64,000 nucleotides of DNA from JAFAMS01 sp049520515 (GTDB lineage Bacteria; Vulcanimicrobiota; Vulcanimicrobiia; Vulcanimicrobiales; Vulcanimicrobiaceae). The translations under genes and the position numbers were made by a program. Within the stretch, counting starts at the first letter, position 1. The number at the start of each line of letters is the position of its first letter. The DNA lies in contig JBEKPS010000004.1 in assembly GCA_049520515.1 (NCBI GenBank), forward strand, positions 62,001-126,000, read 5' to 3'. Of this stretch, positions 8,489-17,032 are shown in pieces. The notes beneath the pieces are model-generated. The model searched no databases and was not told where the DNA came from. It saw only the letters and a program-made list of their open reading frames with translations.

Positions 8489-9396
8489 AGCGGACGACCT
8501 TTTACTTGCTCGTAGATACGGCCGATGTATTCGCCGAGCGTTCCGATCGCAATCAGCTGGACGCCCCCCAGAAAAAGGATTGCGAAGATGGTCGAGGTGT
8601 AACCGGGGTAGTTGTATCCGGTGAACAGCTTGATGAGGATCTCGATGATTGCGACGATGAACGCAGCGATCGAAACGGTGAAGCCCAAATAAGAAGCAAA
8701 GCGCAGCGGAATCTCGCTGAAACTCGTAATCCCGTCGATCGCAAAGCGCAGCATCTTTGTAACCGGATACTTGGTCGTTCCCGAGAAGCGTTCGTCGCGG
8801 TCGTACTCGACGCCGATTTGCGTGAAGCCGACCCAGCTAACCAAGCCGCGCAAGAAGCGATGCCGCTCTCGCGTCTGCTTGAGGGCTTCCACGACGCGTC
8901 TGCTCATCAACCGGAAGTCTCCGGTGTCGAGGGGGATCGCAACATTCGTCAAGCGCCGAACGATACGATAGAACGCGCGCGCCGTCATCAGCTTGAACAC
9001 TCCTTCGCCTTTGCGCGAACGGCGGATGGCGTAGACGACGTCGTAGCCTTCGCGCCAGCGTTCCAGAAACGCGGCGATCAGCTCCGGAGGGTCTTGCAGG
9101 TCGCCGTCCATCAGGATGACCGCGTCGCCGCGAGCCGTATCTATTCCAGCCGTTGCCGCGATCTGATGCCCAAAGTTTCGCGACAGGTTAACGACCACGA
9201 TCTCATGATGGGTAAGCGCCAGATCGCGAAGGCGCAAGAGCGTCGCGTCCCGCGAGCCGTCGTTGACCAAGACGAGCTCATAGCGCGGCGTCCCCGGGAG
9301 AGCGCTCATCACGTCCCGCACGCGCCGCACCAATTCATCGACGTTCCCTTCTTCGTTATAGAGTGGGACGACGACCGAGACCAGCTCCGATGACAT
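8410..9396 (-). CDS. Polyprenyl-phosphate glycosyltransferase (GT2, DPM1/GtrB-like)
   Basis: A 328-aa protein. The N-terminal GT-A domain has SVVVPLYNEEGN at the start, NDGSRDAT and the metal-binding ILMDGDLQDPPEL. Two membrane helices follow at about residues 230-300, then a short tail, as in GtrB, ArnC and CsbB-type enzymes that move a sugar from a nucleotide donor to undecaprenyl phosphate on the cytosolic face. The ATG at 9396 is chosen because SSELVSVVVPLYNEE is the family start. This ATG overlaps head-to-head the ATG of the divergent lipoprotein at 9390. It is a plausible donor-maker for the GT-C proteins in the window. Confidence 0.85.
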   Translation of the reverse strand: MSSELVSVVVPLYNEEGNVDELVRRVRDVMSALPGTPRYELVLVNDGSRDATLLRLRDLALTHHEIVVVNLSRNFGHQIAATAGIDTARGDAVILMDGDLQDPPELIAAFLERWREGYDVVYAIRRSRKGEGVFKLMTARAFYRIVRRLTNVAIPLDTGDFRLMSRRVVEALKQTRERHRFLRGLVSWVGFTQIGVEYDRDERFSGTTKYPVTKMLRFAIDGITSFSEIPLRFASYLGFTVSIAAFIVAIIEILIKLFTGYNYPGYTSTIFAILFLGGVQLIAIGTLGEYIGRIYEQVKGRPLYLIADVIREGELERIDPIVSVREAR

Positions 9397-9974
9397 ATCC
9401 TCGCAGCCTACGCGTGCTTGGCGCAAGCGCCCTCTTGATGCTCTCCGGATGCTGGGCGCATCCGGCATCGACGGCGTCCGGCCCGCAAGCCTCGCCATCG
9501 CCGACTGCAACAGCAACGGCCGCGCCAACACCGACGCAGAAGCCGAGGTCGAGACCCATCTCGACCGCTCCGGTGTTCATCGTTTCGAATCCGAGTTCGA
9601 GTCCGCGTCCTGTTCCAAGCGTTAGTGCGCCACACGATATCGTCAGTGTGGCGCCGGCCGCCAATCCTAAGATCCCTTATCCGGCCCTGAACGCCCAACC
9701 GCGGATCTTGGGAATTAACATCTCGTCCGTTGTCATCCATTCAGGCGATACGGTTCGCGGTAACGTCACGACGACAAGCAACGTCTCGAACGTTGACGTG
9801 CACATCAGCGAATGGGCGATGCCCTTGCCGCATCCGAGGCCGGGCTATTTTGAAGGCTCGGGCGTCATCCCGCAGCTACCGTTTTTTGTGAAAGGCAACT
9901 ACACGCTGCAGGTCATCGCGCGTACCGCAGGCGGTCAATCGGTCGAACGCGACATCCCGATATCGGTTCGCTAA
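9390..9974 (+). CDS. Lipoprotein with Pro/Ser/Thr-rich linker, relative of the 4130-4666 protein
   Basis: A 194-aa protein from the ATG at 9390. A classical lipoprotein signal runs to LMLSGC with the lipidated Cys at residue 21, which supports this start. It is followed by a long Pro/Ser/Thr/Ala linker (about residues 25-95) and a C-terminal beta-rich domain: LGINISSVVIHSGDT, then a mid stretch with PxxPFFVKGNYTLQV, ending DIPISVR. The same domain type and layout occur in the exported protein at 4130-4666. The function is unknown; likely a surface or periplasmic anchored domain. The start codons of this gene and the divergent GT2 share a 7-bp overlap. Its 3' end overlaps the next minus gene by 4 bp. 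Confidence 0.75.
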   Translation: MTYPRSLRVLGASALLMLSGCWAHPASTASGPQASPSPTATATAAPTPTQKPRSRPISTAPVFIVSNPSSSPRPVPSVSAPHDIVSVAPAANPKIPYPALNAQPRILGINISSVVIHSGDTVRGNVTTTSNVSNVDVHISEWAMPLPHPRPGYFEGSGVIPQLPFFVKGNYTLQVIARTAGGQSVERDIPISVR

Positions 9975-10891
9975 CGCGAGCGTGTTCTGCTCGTCGGACC
10001 TGGTGCCGGCGTGCGATTCGGGAACGGCGTGGGATAACCAAACGGCTTTGGGTTGAAAGGGCTCGGCGTTGCCCCCGGGACGAGGGCTTGCCCACCGCTG
10101 GCCGGATTGTAGTCGGCCCAGTTGTAGACGATAGCGTCACGGACTTGCGTGTCCGGTTCCCCGAGCTCGGTCGCGCCCAGGAAGAAATGATGCGGCGCTT
10201 CGTCGATGCCGGTGCGTCCGCGCTCTGCTGATTGCCACGAGCCACGCGTGAACTTGTAGTAGAATTCGGTTCCCGTTCTTAACGGTAACGTGACGGCGTA
10301 ATGAAGCGCGTCAAAGCGTTCCATGCGCGTTGCCTGCGGATTCCAGCCGGCGACGTCGGTCGTCATGTAAATGGAATCCGACATCGGCGTCGTGGGCGGA
10401 ACTTGCACGACGAAGCGCACTTGCACGATCTTGCCGGTCAATGGGATGCGGCTTGTGTTCCCGGCAACTGTGCGCGGACGATTCGGGTCGAGATCGGGGT
10501 TTGCAACTGCGGGTGAGAGTGCGACGGCATATTTGCGGACGTCCGCATACGACGAGCCGGGAGGAAGCGGATGCTTCGAGATTGCGAGCTCGACGATCTT
10601 GCCGCCATCGAACGTGGCTTGCGCGAACATACGCGTCGTCGGCGCTTGTGTCGCCGGTTGGTTCGTGTCGTAATTTATGATCTTGGCATCCGGTGCGATC
10701 GGGAAGGCGTCACCCGTTGTGAAGAAGACGAATCCGTGCTGCATGTCGAGCAGCATTCCGGTAAACTTCATCAGACCGGCGGTGGGCGCCGCGGTTGTGG
10801 GCGCGCCCGTCGGCGGCGCTGTGTAGAGCGGCGCGGGCGTTGCGGCGCCGATCAACGCGATTGCGGCAGTGGCAATAAGAAGATGTCTCAT
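9971..10891 (-). CDS. Secreted protein with CBM20/starch-binding-like domain
   Basis: A 306-aa protein. The ATG at 10891 overlaps the stop of the LptD-like gene (ATGA), and MRHLLIATAAIALIGAATP is a good signal peptide. A middle domain reads VRFVVQVPPTTPMSDSIYMT, then DVAGWNPQATRM and later FYYKFTRGSWQSAERG, the pattern of CBM20/CBM48-type glycan-binding domains (strand, GxWNP, YKFxRGxW). Pro-rich stretches lie at both ends. No catalytic domain is seen. Coupling to an LptD-like outer-membrane protein suggests an envelope glycan-binding partner; this is inference. Confidence 0.72.
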   Translation of the reverse strand: MRHLLIATAAIALIGAATPAPLYTAPPTGAPTTAAPTAGLMKFTGMLLDMQHGFVFFTTGDAFPIAPDAKIINYDTNQPATQAPTTRMFAQATFDGGKIVELAISKHPLPPGSSYADVRKYAVALSPAVANPDLDPNRPRTVAGNTSRIPLTGKIVQVRFVVQVPPTTPMSDSIYMTTDVAGWNPQATRMERFDALHYAVTLPLRTGTEFYYKFTRGSWQSAERGRTGIDEAPHHFFLGATELGEPDTQVRDAIVYNWADYNPASGGQALVPGATPSPFNPKPFGYPTPFPNRTPAPGPTSRTRSR

Positions 10892-12666
10892 GGTCCGAAT
10901 TGCACCGTCCATTGGCTCCAGCCCATATTGCCGAAGTTGAAGAAGTACGACTTGCCGACCGAGAGGCTCAAGATCGGGCTGATCCGGAACTGGGTTCGCA
11001 TCGCGATCGAATATGGTGCTTGTCCATAGTAATATGGGATCGGCACGGGATAATCGTCATGCTTGTCGGCTTGAACTGTGAACGAAAAATATGACGTCGG
11101 AATGAATGTGTACGCGTACTGGAGATCGCGCAGCGTCGAGAAACCTCGAAAAGACGCGTAGCCCGGATAAACCATGTTGTTGAATGGATTGTCGATCACG
11201 GTTGGCGGATAGAAGACGCCCTGTAACCCACCGAGATAGTCGCCTTGATTTGAGACGATGTACGACAAATACATCGATCCCTTGTGGCCCTGCATCTTAC
11301 TGAGCGTGCTCGTCAGTGTGCCCGCGTCTTGGAACCGCGGAAAACCTTGCACGAAGGTGCGTTGTCGATCGTACGTCTCGCTGTAGTAGACGGATTGATC
11401 GAAGGCTGCATGCGGGGTCAGCCGAATCGGATTCGACCACACGGTGAAGCCGAGGAAGTTTTGCCAGTACGACGTGTATGGCGTCCCGTTGAAGCTTCCA
11501 AGCCCGTAACCCTCATGCGCAGTGAGGATGCCGCCGCGAAACTTGAAGTTGATCGGAACGTACTTACTCACGGCTTGATTCGAGCCGACCCACGACAACT
11601 CTGCGTTGGTTGGGTGATTGGGAATCCACGCGCCGTCCGTCGGGTTGCCGTAAAATCCTTGCGTCGGTCGCGGCAGCAGCGTGTCCTGGTATTGATTGGC
11701 CAGGATTTGCAAGAACGAGTTCTGGAAGCCGTAGGTGAGCTGCTCCGTCTCGAGTGCGCCCTCGGAAAGCGGCTGCGAGAATCCCGATTGATACGTAAAC
11801 ATCTGATCGAAATCGGTAATCTGAAAGCGTTGATTCTCGGTCTTGACCGAGGCGAGAAGATTATACTGTTTATTCGGCCGCGTCAGCGGGCTTATCGAAA
11901 AGACTGCGTATGAGTTCTGTGTCGCCAGGTTTTCTTCGATGGCCAGATATTGATGGTTGGTCGAATCGTAGCGCCCGTAAAGCGTCGTCGTCGCATTCTT
12001 ACTGCCCATAAACGGGTAGCCGACGGCGCCCGTCGCACCGGCGAGCGAATTCTGCATGAAATACGGGTTGGCGGAGAAATTGAAATAGTACTCGGGCGTT
12101 GGCGCGTAGGCTCCGAGCACGTAAACGCTTGCCGGCCGAAATGAGACACCGGTCTTCGGATAGATGTGTGCTTCTTTGGCGAGGACGAGCGGATGATCGA
12201 CGCCGGTATTCGGAAAATCAAACGTGTCGCCGGGCATCTCTCTGCCCGGTGCGGGCTTGGTGTAGTTTTCGTCTAAGAACGTCCAGCGATCCGGTTCGGT
12301 CGTGATCGGCAAGAAGTACGCACGCTTGTAGTCCAGGAATTCAGAGAAGGCGGCACCGTCGTACCTGAGCGCGCCGTGTACGAAGTGCACGGCGCCTGCG
12401 ATCAAGAAGCGATTTTGCTTCAGATCCATTGCAAACGAGTTTCCGGTGATCGTCGTACCGTCGCTCAGCTGCACGCGGACATTGTCATCGGCGGTGATGA
12501 CGTACTTGTTGTTGTAAAACCCGATACGATCGGCATGCAGAACGATGGAGTCGATCTGGGCCGATGCTCGAATCGGTATAACCGCTGCGGTAAGAAACAC
12601 CGCGGCTGCGGCGAGAAGACTCAGGACACGCACGTTATTTTCCGTGTTCCTAGCTCTGAGAGGCAT
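10888..12666 (-). CDS. LptD/OstA-like outer-membrane assembly protein (putative)
   Basis: A 592-aa exported protein. A signal peptide (LLAAAAVFLTAAVIP, ending ASAQ) is followed by an OstA/LptA-like repeat region: VLHADRIGFYNNKYVITADD, then VRVQLSDGTTITGN. The remaining 400 residues alternate aromatic and small residues like a beta-barrel and end in a Trp/Phe-containing strand (WSQWTVQFGP). LptD inserts LPS into the outer leaflet with LptE. It is shorter than E. coli LptD (about 780 aa), and no conserved Cys pairs are visible. The ATG at 12666 is chosen; a GTG at 12633 would also give a signal peptide. It is divergent from deoB (30 bp) and coupled to the CBM20-like gene. Confidence 0.68.
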   Translation of the reverse strand: MPLRARNTENNVRVLSLLAAAAVFLTAAVIPIRASAQIDSIVLHADRIGFYNNKYVITADDNVRVQLSDGTTITGNSFAMDLKQNRFLIAGAVHFVHGALRYDGAAFSEFLDYKRAYFLPITTEPDRWTFLDENYTKPAPGREMPGDTFDFPNTGVDHPLVLAKEAHIYPKTGVSFRPASVYVLGAYAPTPEYYFNFSANPYFMQNSLAGATGAVGYPFMGSKNATTTLYGRYDSTNHQYLAIEENLATQNSYAVFSISPLTRPNKQYNLLASVKTENQRFQITDFDQMFTYQSGFSQPLSEGALETEQLTYGFQNSFLQILANQYQDTLLPRPTQGFYGNPTDGAWIPNHPTNAELSWVGSNQAVSKYVPINFKFRGGILTAHEGYGLGSFNGTPYTSYWQNFLGFTVWSNPIRLTPHAAFDQSVYYSETYDRQRTFVQGFPRFQDAGTLTSTLSKMQGHKGSMYLSYIVSNQGDYLGGLQGVFYPPTVIDNPFNNMVYPGYASFRGFSTLRDLQYAYTFIPTSYFSFTVQADKHDDYPVPIPYYYGQAPYSIAMRTQFRISPILSLSVGKSYFFNFGNMGWSQWTVQFGP

Positions 12667-12696
12667 CGCCTCCGTAGCTCGGGAAATTGCGACGGC

Positions 12697-13842
12697 ATGT
12701 CGCGTTTGGTGACCCTTGTCATCGACTCGGGAGGTATCGGCGCTCTGCCGGATGCTGCGTCGTACGGTGATTCCAACACGGCGAACACAATCGGTAACGT
12801 CGCGTCTCACGTTGGAGGATTGCGCCTCCCGACATTGGAGCGTTTGGGTCTCGGCGATCTGACGAACATTCGCGGTGTTGATGCCGTTTCTCACCCCGAG
12901 GCGGCGGTCGCTCGACTTCGTGAACGCTCCCGCGGCAAAGATACGATCACCGGTCATTGGGAAATGGCCGGAATCATTACGGAAGTTCCATTCCCAACGT
13001 ATCCCGATGGCTTCCCTCCAGATGTCATCGAAGAATTCACCGCGATTACCGGCAAGCAGCCACTTGGAAACAAGCCGGCCTCAGGAACAGAAATTATTGC
13101 GGAGCTCGGTGACGAGCACGTTGCGAGCGGACGTCCGATCTTGTACACGTCTGCCGACTCCGTGTTTCAAGTCGCCGCACATGAAGAAGTTGTGCCGCTT
13201 GCCGTTTTGTATGACTGGTGCGAACGCGCTCGCGCAATGCTCTTACCGCCGAATAACGTCAACCGCGTTATCGCGCGCCCTTTCGTAGGTACCAGCGGGA
13301 AATATGCCCGCACGCCAAATCGTCGCGACTATGCAATCGAGCCTCCGCCGAGCGTCTTAGACGATCTTGCAGGCGCCGGCATTCCCGTTCACGCGGTCGG
13401 AAAGATCTGCGATATCTATACCGGTCACGGAATCACAAGCTCCGTGCGCGTCGTTGATAACGATGATGCGATGAATCAAACAGAACGGCTGTTGCGCGAT
13501 CTCGAGCACGGCCTCGTGTTCACAAACTTGAACGACTTCGACAGCAAGTACGGACACCGGCGTGACGTTCGCGGATATGCGAGCGCCCTCGAGCAGCTCG
13601 ACGTGCGTTTGGCAGAATTATTACCGCATCTTCGGCCCGGTGACGGGTTGGTCATCACGGCCGATCATGGTTGCGATCCAACCGCGCCTGGAACGGACCA
13701 CACGCGTGAGTATGTACCGTACATCGAACTGGGTACCGCAGCCGGCGGTGACCTTGGGACGATCGAGGGCCTGGATCAGATTGGGAAGCGATTAACGTCG
13801 CTCTTTCTCTCGAAGAAGGTCGCCGGGAGCAGCAGAAGGTAA
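12697..13842 (+). CDS. deoB: Phosphopentomutase
   Basis: A 381-aa member of the alkaline-phosphatase superfamily that interconverts (deoxy)ribose-1-phosphate and -5-phosphate. LVTLVIDSGGIGALPDA at the N-terminus holds the first metal ligand Asp. GKDTITGHWEMAG contains the phospho-acceptor Thr. NLNDFDSKYGHRRD and ITADHGCDPT supply the remaining metal ligands. DTxTGHWEMxG is specific to DeoB. The ATG at 12697 starts MSRLVTLVID; the longer open frame upstream is antisense to the LptD-like gene and was discarded. With the nucleoside phosphorylase at 7202 it forms a nucleoside salvage route, although the two genes are not adjacent. Confidence 0.92.
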   Translation: MSRLVTLVIDSGGIGALPDAASYGDSNTANTIGNVASHVGGLRLPTLERLGLGDLTNIRGVDAVSHPEAAVARLRERSRGKDTITGHWEMAGIITEVPFPTYPDGFPPDVIEEFTAITGKQPLGNKPASGTEIIAELGDEHVASGRPILYTSADSVFQVAAHEEVVPLAVLYDWCERARAMLLPPNNVNRVIARPFVGTSGKYARTPNRRDYAIEPPPSVLDDLAGAGIPVHAVGKICDIYTGHGITSSVRVVDNDDAMNQTERLLRDLEHGLVFTNLNDFDSKYGHRRDVRGYASALEQLDVRLAELLPHLRPGDGLVITADHGCDPTAPGTDHTREYVPYIELGTAAGGDLGTIEGLDQIGKRLTSLFLSKKVAGSSRR

Positions 13843-13856
13843 CGCCTCGTACGGCC

Positions 13857-14522
13857 GTGATCGAAAGTCTACCAGCGCCCCCTATCCACCAAGAGCTCTC
13901 GAAAAGCCGGCCCGTCCCGCATTGGTGGTGGGGCCTAAAACGTGTAACCGATATCGTCGTGGCGTTGACGGCGTTAATTGTGACGTTGCCGATTTCAATC
14001 GTTGCAGCCGTTGCAATCGTTCTCGTTTCTCCCGGCTCGCCGCTATTTTTACAGACGCGAGTCGGGCGTGACGGGCGCATGTTTCGCATGTTGAAGTTTC
14101 GCACGATGGATGCCGGCGCGCACCTGCTTCACGACGATATGCGTCCGCTGAACGAAGTCGACGGCCCCGTGCTGAAGATTCGTAACGACCCGCGCTTGCA
14201 CGCGCTCGGTGCGATTCTGCGGCGCACGAGTATCGACGAGCTGCCGAATTTCGTGAACGTCTTGCTGGGAGAGATGAGCGTCGTCGGACCGCGCCCGCCT
14301 CTACCATCCGAGGTCGAGCACTACGACGCCCGAGCCCTGCGGCGTCTCACCGTGAAGCCCGGCGTGACGTGCCTGTGGCAGATCAACGGCCGCTCGACGG
14401 TGAGCTTCGATCGGTGGATGGAACTCGACAATCTGTACATCGATACGTGGACGCCAGTCGATGATTTGAAGATCATCATCGGAACGATCCCGGCGGTCGT
14501 TCGAGGCAACGGAGCGCACTAA
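13857..14522 (+). CDS. Priming sugar-phosphate transferase (bacterial sugar transferase family)
   Basis: A 221-aa protein from a GTG at 13857, 14 bp after deoB. One hydrophobic segment (about residues 32-58) is followed by the catalytic domain of PF02397: LFLQTRVGRDGRMFRMLKF, RTMDAGA, LRRTSIDELPNFVNVL, GEMSVVGPRPPLP and VKPGVTCLWQINGRS. These enzymes move a hexose-1-phosphate from UDP-sugar to undecaprenyl phosphate, the first membrane step of O-antigen, capsule or exopolysaccharide units. It is the short form without the N-terminal membrane domain of WcaJ/WbaP. The sugar is not predictable. Downstream are MurJ, RmlD and other glycan genes. Confidence 0.88.
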   Translation: MIESLPAPPIHQELSKSRPVPHWWWGLKRVTDIVVALTALIVTLPISIVAAVAIVLVSPGSPLFLQTRVGRDGRMFRMLKFRTMDAGAHLLHDDMRPLNEVDGPVLKIRNDPRLHALGAILRRTSIDELPNFVNVLLGEMSVVGPRPPLPSEVEHYDARALRRLTVKPGVTCLWQINGRSTVSFDRWMELDNLYIDTWTPVDDLKIIIGTIPAVVRGNGAH

Positions 14523-14541
14523 ACCGAAGCTCTAGGCCTCC

Positions 14542-16158
14542 ATGAAGCCTCGCCTTCGGGTCGTTCCCGGCGCGCTGCCGACGCATCACGCGCTCGCGCG
14601 TTCGACCTTTCTCGTGATGGCGGCGACTCTCGGCTCTGCGCTCTTGGGTTTCGGGCGCGAGGTCGTCAATGCGCATTATTTCGGGACGCATTGGGAGCTA
14701 GATACCTTCCTTGCAACGGCGACGATTCCAACCATCATTTTCGGACTCTTCAACGGCGCACTCGTAAGCGCGCTGGTCCCTACGTTTTCGGATTACCTGG
14801 CGACCGGGCGCGACGAAGAGGCAAAGCGCCTCGCCAGTACGATCGTCAACGGACTTGTGATTCTTCTCAGCGTGGCGGCTGTCTTGGGCTGGTTCCTAGC
14901 GCCGTACTATGTTCCGCTTATCGCGCACGGCTTTCCGGCTCCGCAAATGGGCGTTGCGATTCGCATGGCGCGCTGGCTGATGCCGAGTATCATCGTGACG
15001 TCGTTGGCCGGCGTGGTCGCTGCCATGTTGAACGCGTACCAACGCTTCTTAGTGCCGGCGCTTCAAGGCATCGCAATCAATATCGCGACGATGACGACGA
15101 CGATCATCCTCTTTCATCGCATCGGAATCTACGCGTTGGTGCTCGGCACGACGTTCGGTCTGGCAGCGCAACTCCTGGTGCAGCTCCCGTCCTTCCTTAG
15201 ACTTCGCTGCTATCGGTTCGTTTTGGATCTAAAGCACCCGGGGCTGGCGCGTATGAATGCGATGCTGGGTCCAATCGTAATAGGCTCGGCGGCCGGGCAG
15301 CTTTCTCTATTCTTCGATCGCTTCTTCGCATCGACGCTTCCACCGGGCTACATGTCGGCAATGAATTATTCGGTGAAACTCGTCTCGTTTCCGCAGCAGA
15401 TCTTCGCCGCCGCGATCGCGACCGTACTGTTTCCGTTGCTGGCTTCTCAATTCGCGGGTTCGAATCGGCCGGGGATGCGGCAATCCGTCGTCACGGGTTT
15501 GCGCCTCGTCAATTTCATCATGATACCGGCGATGTTTGGCTTAGTGGTACTTGCCCATCCCATTACACAGGTATTATTCGAACGCGGCGAATTTCGAGCT
15601 ACCTCCACGAGTGTTGTCGCCGGATTGATCCCGTGGGCGGCGTTTGGTGTAATCGCAATCGCAGCCAACATCGTGCTGACGCGTTGCTGCTTCGCGTGTA
15701 AGCAAGCTCGCTCGGCCGTCGGCATATCCGTCTTCTCCGTGTTGCTGAACGTGGCGCTTTCAATTCTTTGGTTGCCATCACTCGGAGCTCGCGGATTGCT
15801 CCTGGCCAATACCGTGAGCGAGATCGTTGGAACGTTGTTGCTTGCGGGGGTCGTTTGGCGTTTGTTGCATGGGTTCGACGCGGGCGCAATCCTTCGTTCA
15901 CTTGGAGGGACGTTGATTGCCGCATCCGTGATGGTCGCGCAACTCTGGTTTATTTTGAACCTCACGGCCAAACCCGACGCATTCTACCAGCGTGCGCTGT
16001 TATTGGCGTGGGAGATCGCGCTCGGGGCGCTCGTCTTCGTGGTGGTATCGCGGCTCCTGCGTGTCGAGGAACTCAATTTGGTTGTTCGACTGATTCTTCA
16101 AAAATTCGAGCGGCATCTACCCAGCGCGCCTGAAAACCGCGACGTGCCTGTTGGGTGA
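14542..16158 (+). CDS. murJ: MurJ/MviN-family lipid-linked oligosaccharide flippase
   Basis: A 538-aa MOP-superfamily transporter with about 14 hydrophobic segments. Family marks are FGREVVNAHYFG and LDTFLATATIPT in the first segments, FNGALVSALVPTFSDYL, and VSFPQQIFAAAIATVLFPLL in the middle. MurJ flips lipid II across the inner membrane. Its place between a priming transferase and RmlD leaves open that this copy flips the glycan repeat instead, or serves both. It overlaps the next gene by 8 bp. Confidence 0.85.
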   Translation: MKPRLRVVPGALPTHHALARSTFLVMAATLGSALLGFGREVVNAHYFGTHWELDTFLATATIPTIIFGLFNGALVSALVPTFSDYLATGRDEEAKRLASTIVNGLVILLSVAAVLGWFLAPYYVPLIAHGFPAPQMGVAIRMARWLMPSIIVTSLAGVVAAMLNAYQRFLVPALQGIAINIATMTTTIILFHRIGIYALVLGTTFGLAAQLLVQLPSFLRLRCYRFVLDLKHPGLARMNAMLGPIVIGSAAGQLSLFFDRFFASTLPPGYMSAMNYSVKLVSFPQQIFAAAIATVLFPLLASQFAGSNRPGMRQSVVTGLRLVNFIMIPAMFGLVVLAHPITQVLFERGEFRATSTSVVAGLIPWAAFGVIAIAANIVLTRCCFACKQARSAVGISVFSVLLNVALSILWLPSLGARGLLLANTVSEIVGTLLLAGVVWRLLHGFDAGAILRSLGGTLIAASVMVAQLWFILNLTAKPDAFYQRALLLAWEIALGALVFVVVSRLLRVEELNLVVRLILQKFERHLPSAPENRDVPVG

Positions 16159-17032
16159 CATTCTCGATCACCCACTCGTCATCGGTTCGGAAGGACAGCT
16201 AGGGGCGGAGCTCATGCGGGTGCTCGAGGACCGCAACCTCGTCGGCCTAGGTCATTCTCAGCTGGAGATCGCGGATTTTGCGGCTGTCGATGCAGCGATT
16301 GCGAAGATACAACCCACGATCGTCATAAATACCGCCGCATTTCACAACGTCGAAGAGTGCGAGAAAGACCCGCTTCGGGCACTAACCGTTAACACCGCCG
16401 CCGTCGATAACCTAGCGCGGTGCGCGGCGCGTATCGGTGCGGCCTTTGCCACGATAAGTACTGACTACGTTTTCGACGGAGAGCAATCCGAGCCGTACGC
16501 TGAGGACGATGTTCCGAATCCAATAAACGCCTACGGCGTGTCGAAGTATGCCGGCGAGATCTGCACTCGGAATAGGGACTCGCGCCATTTCGTGTTTCGC
16601 AGCAGTGGACTGTTTGGCACGCAGCGGCTCAAGCAAAAGGAGAAGTTCGTCGAGCGCATTCTACGTCAAGGCGAGCGAGGAGAAAGTCCGCGCGTCGTCG
16701 CGGACGTCATATTTTCTCCGTCGTACGCGCCGGACGTCGCTCGGCTCATGCGTGCTCTGATCGAGCGCGAGGCATTCGGAATCGTTCATATCACGAACGC
16801 GGGCGCGTGCAGCTGGTTCGAATTTGCGAGCGAAGCACTCTCGCTCGCAGGCCTTGATGTGAAGGTTGAGCCGACCAGATATCGAGACGTCCAAACTCAG
16901 ACGAACCGGCCGGCTTACAGCGCACTCGGGCACAAGGTCCTTGGGGAGTTGGGACTCAGTGTTCCGCCCTGGCGCGATGGCCTGCGGCGCTATCTTGAGT
17001 CGGTTACGACCGCGGCGCGTTCGCTAAAATAA
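16151..17032 (+). CDS. rfbD: dTDP-4-dehydrorhamnose reductase
   Basis: A 293-aa SDR that makes dTDP-L-rhamnose from the 4-keto precursor. GSEGQLGAEL near residue 13 is the GxxGQLG nucleotide motif of RmlD. VINTAAFHNVEECEKD matches the NxxAyTxVDxxE motif with Phe-His in place of the usual Tyr-Thr. STDYVFDGEQSEPYAEDD and the catalytic YGVSKYAGE follow. Translation most likely starts at the TTG at 16151, which overlaps the murJ stop; no ATG or GTG is available nearby. RmlA, B and C are not in the window. The 3' end overlaps the convergent uxs-like gene by 43 bp. Confidence 0.83.
   Translation: MGDILDHPLVIGSEGQLGAELMRVLEDRNLVGLGHSQLEIADFAAVDAAIAKIQPTIVINTAAFHNVEECEKDPLRALTVNTAAVDNLARCAARIGAAFATISTDYVFDGEQSEPYAEDDVPNPINAYGVSKYAGEICTRNRDSRHFVFRSSGLFGTQRLKQKEKFVERILRQGERGESPRVVADVIFSPSYAPDVARLMRALIEREAFGIVHITNAGACSWFEFASEALSLAGLDVKVEPTRYRDVQTQTNRPAYSALGHKVLGELGLSVPPWRDGLRRYLESVTTAARSLK

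Noticed and set aside
8506..9393. 295-codon open frame on the plus strand
   Set aside because: Lies wholly inside the GT2 gene on the other strand and has no domain or signal.
12376..12696. 107-residue N-terminal extension of deoB
   Set aside because: Antisense to the LptD-like gene and unlike phosphopentomutase; MSRLVTLVID at 12697 is the conserved start.
15450..15475. tRNA T-arm-like sequence GGTTCGAATC
   Set aside because: The flanking bases do not form the 5-bp stem, no acceptor or anticodon arm is present, and it lies in murJ coding sequence.
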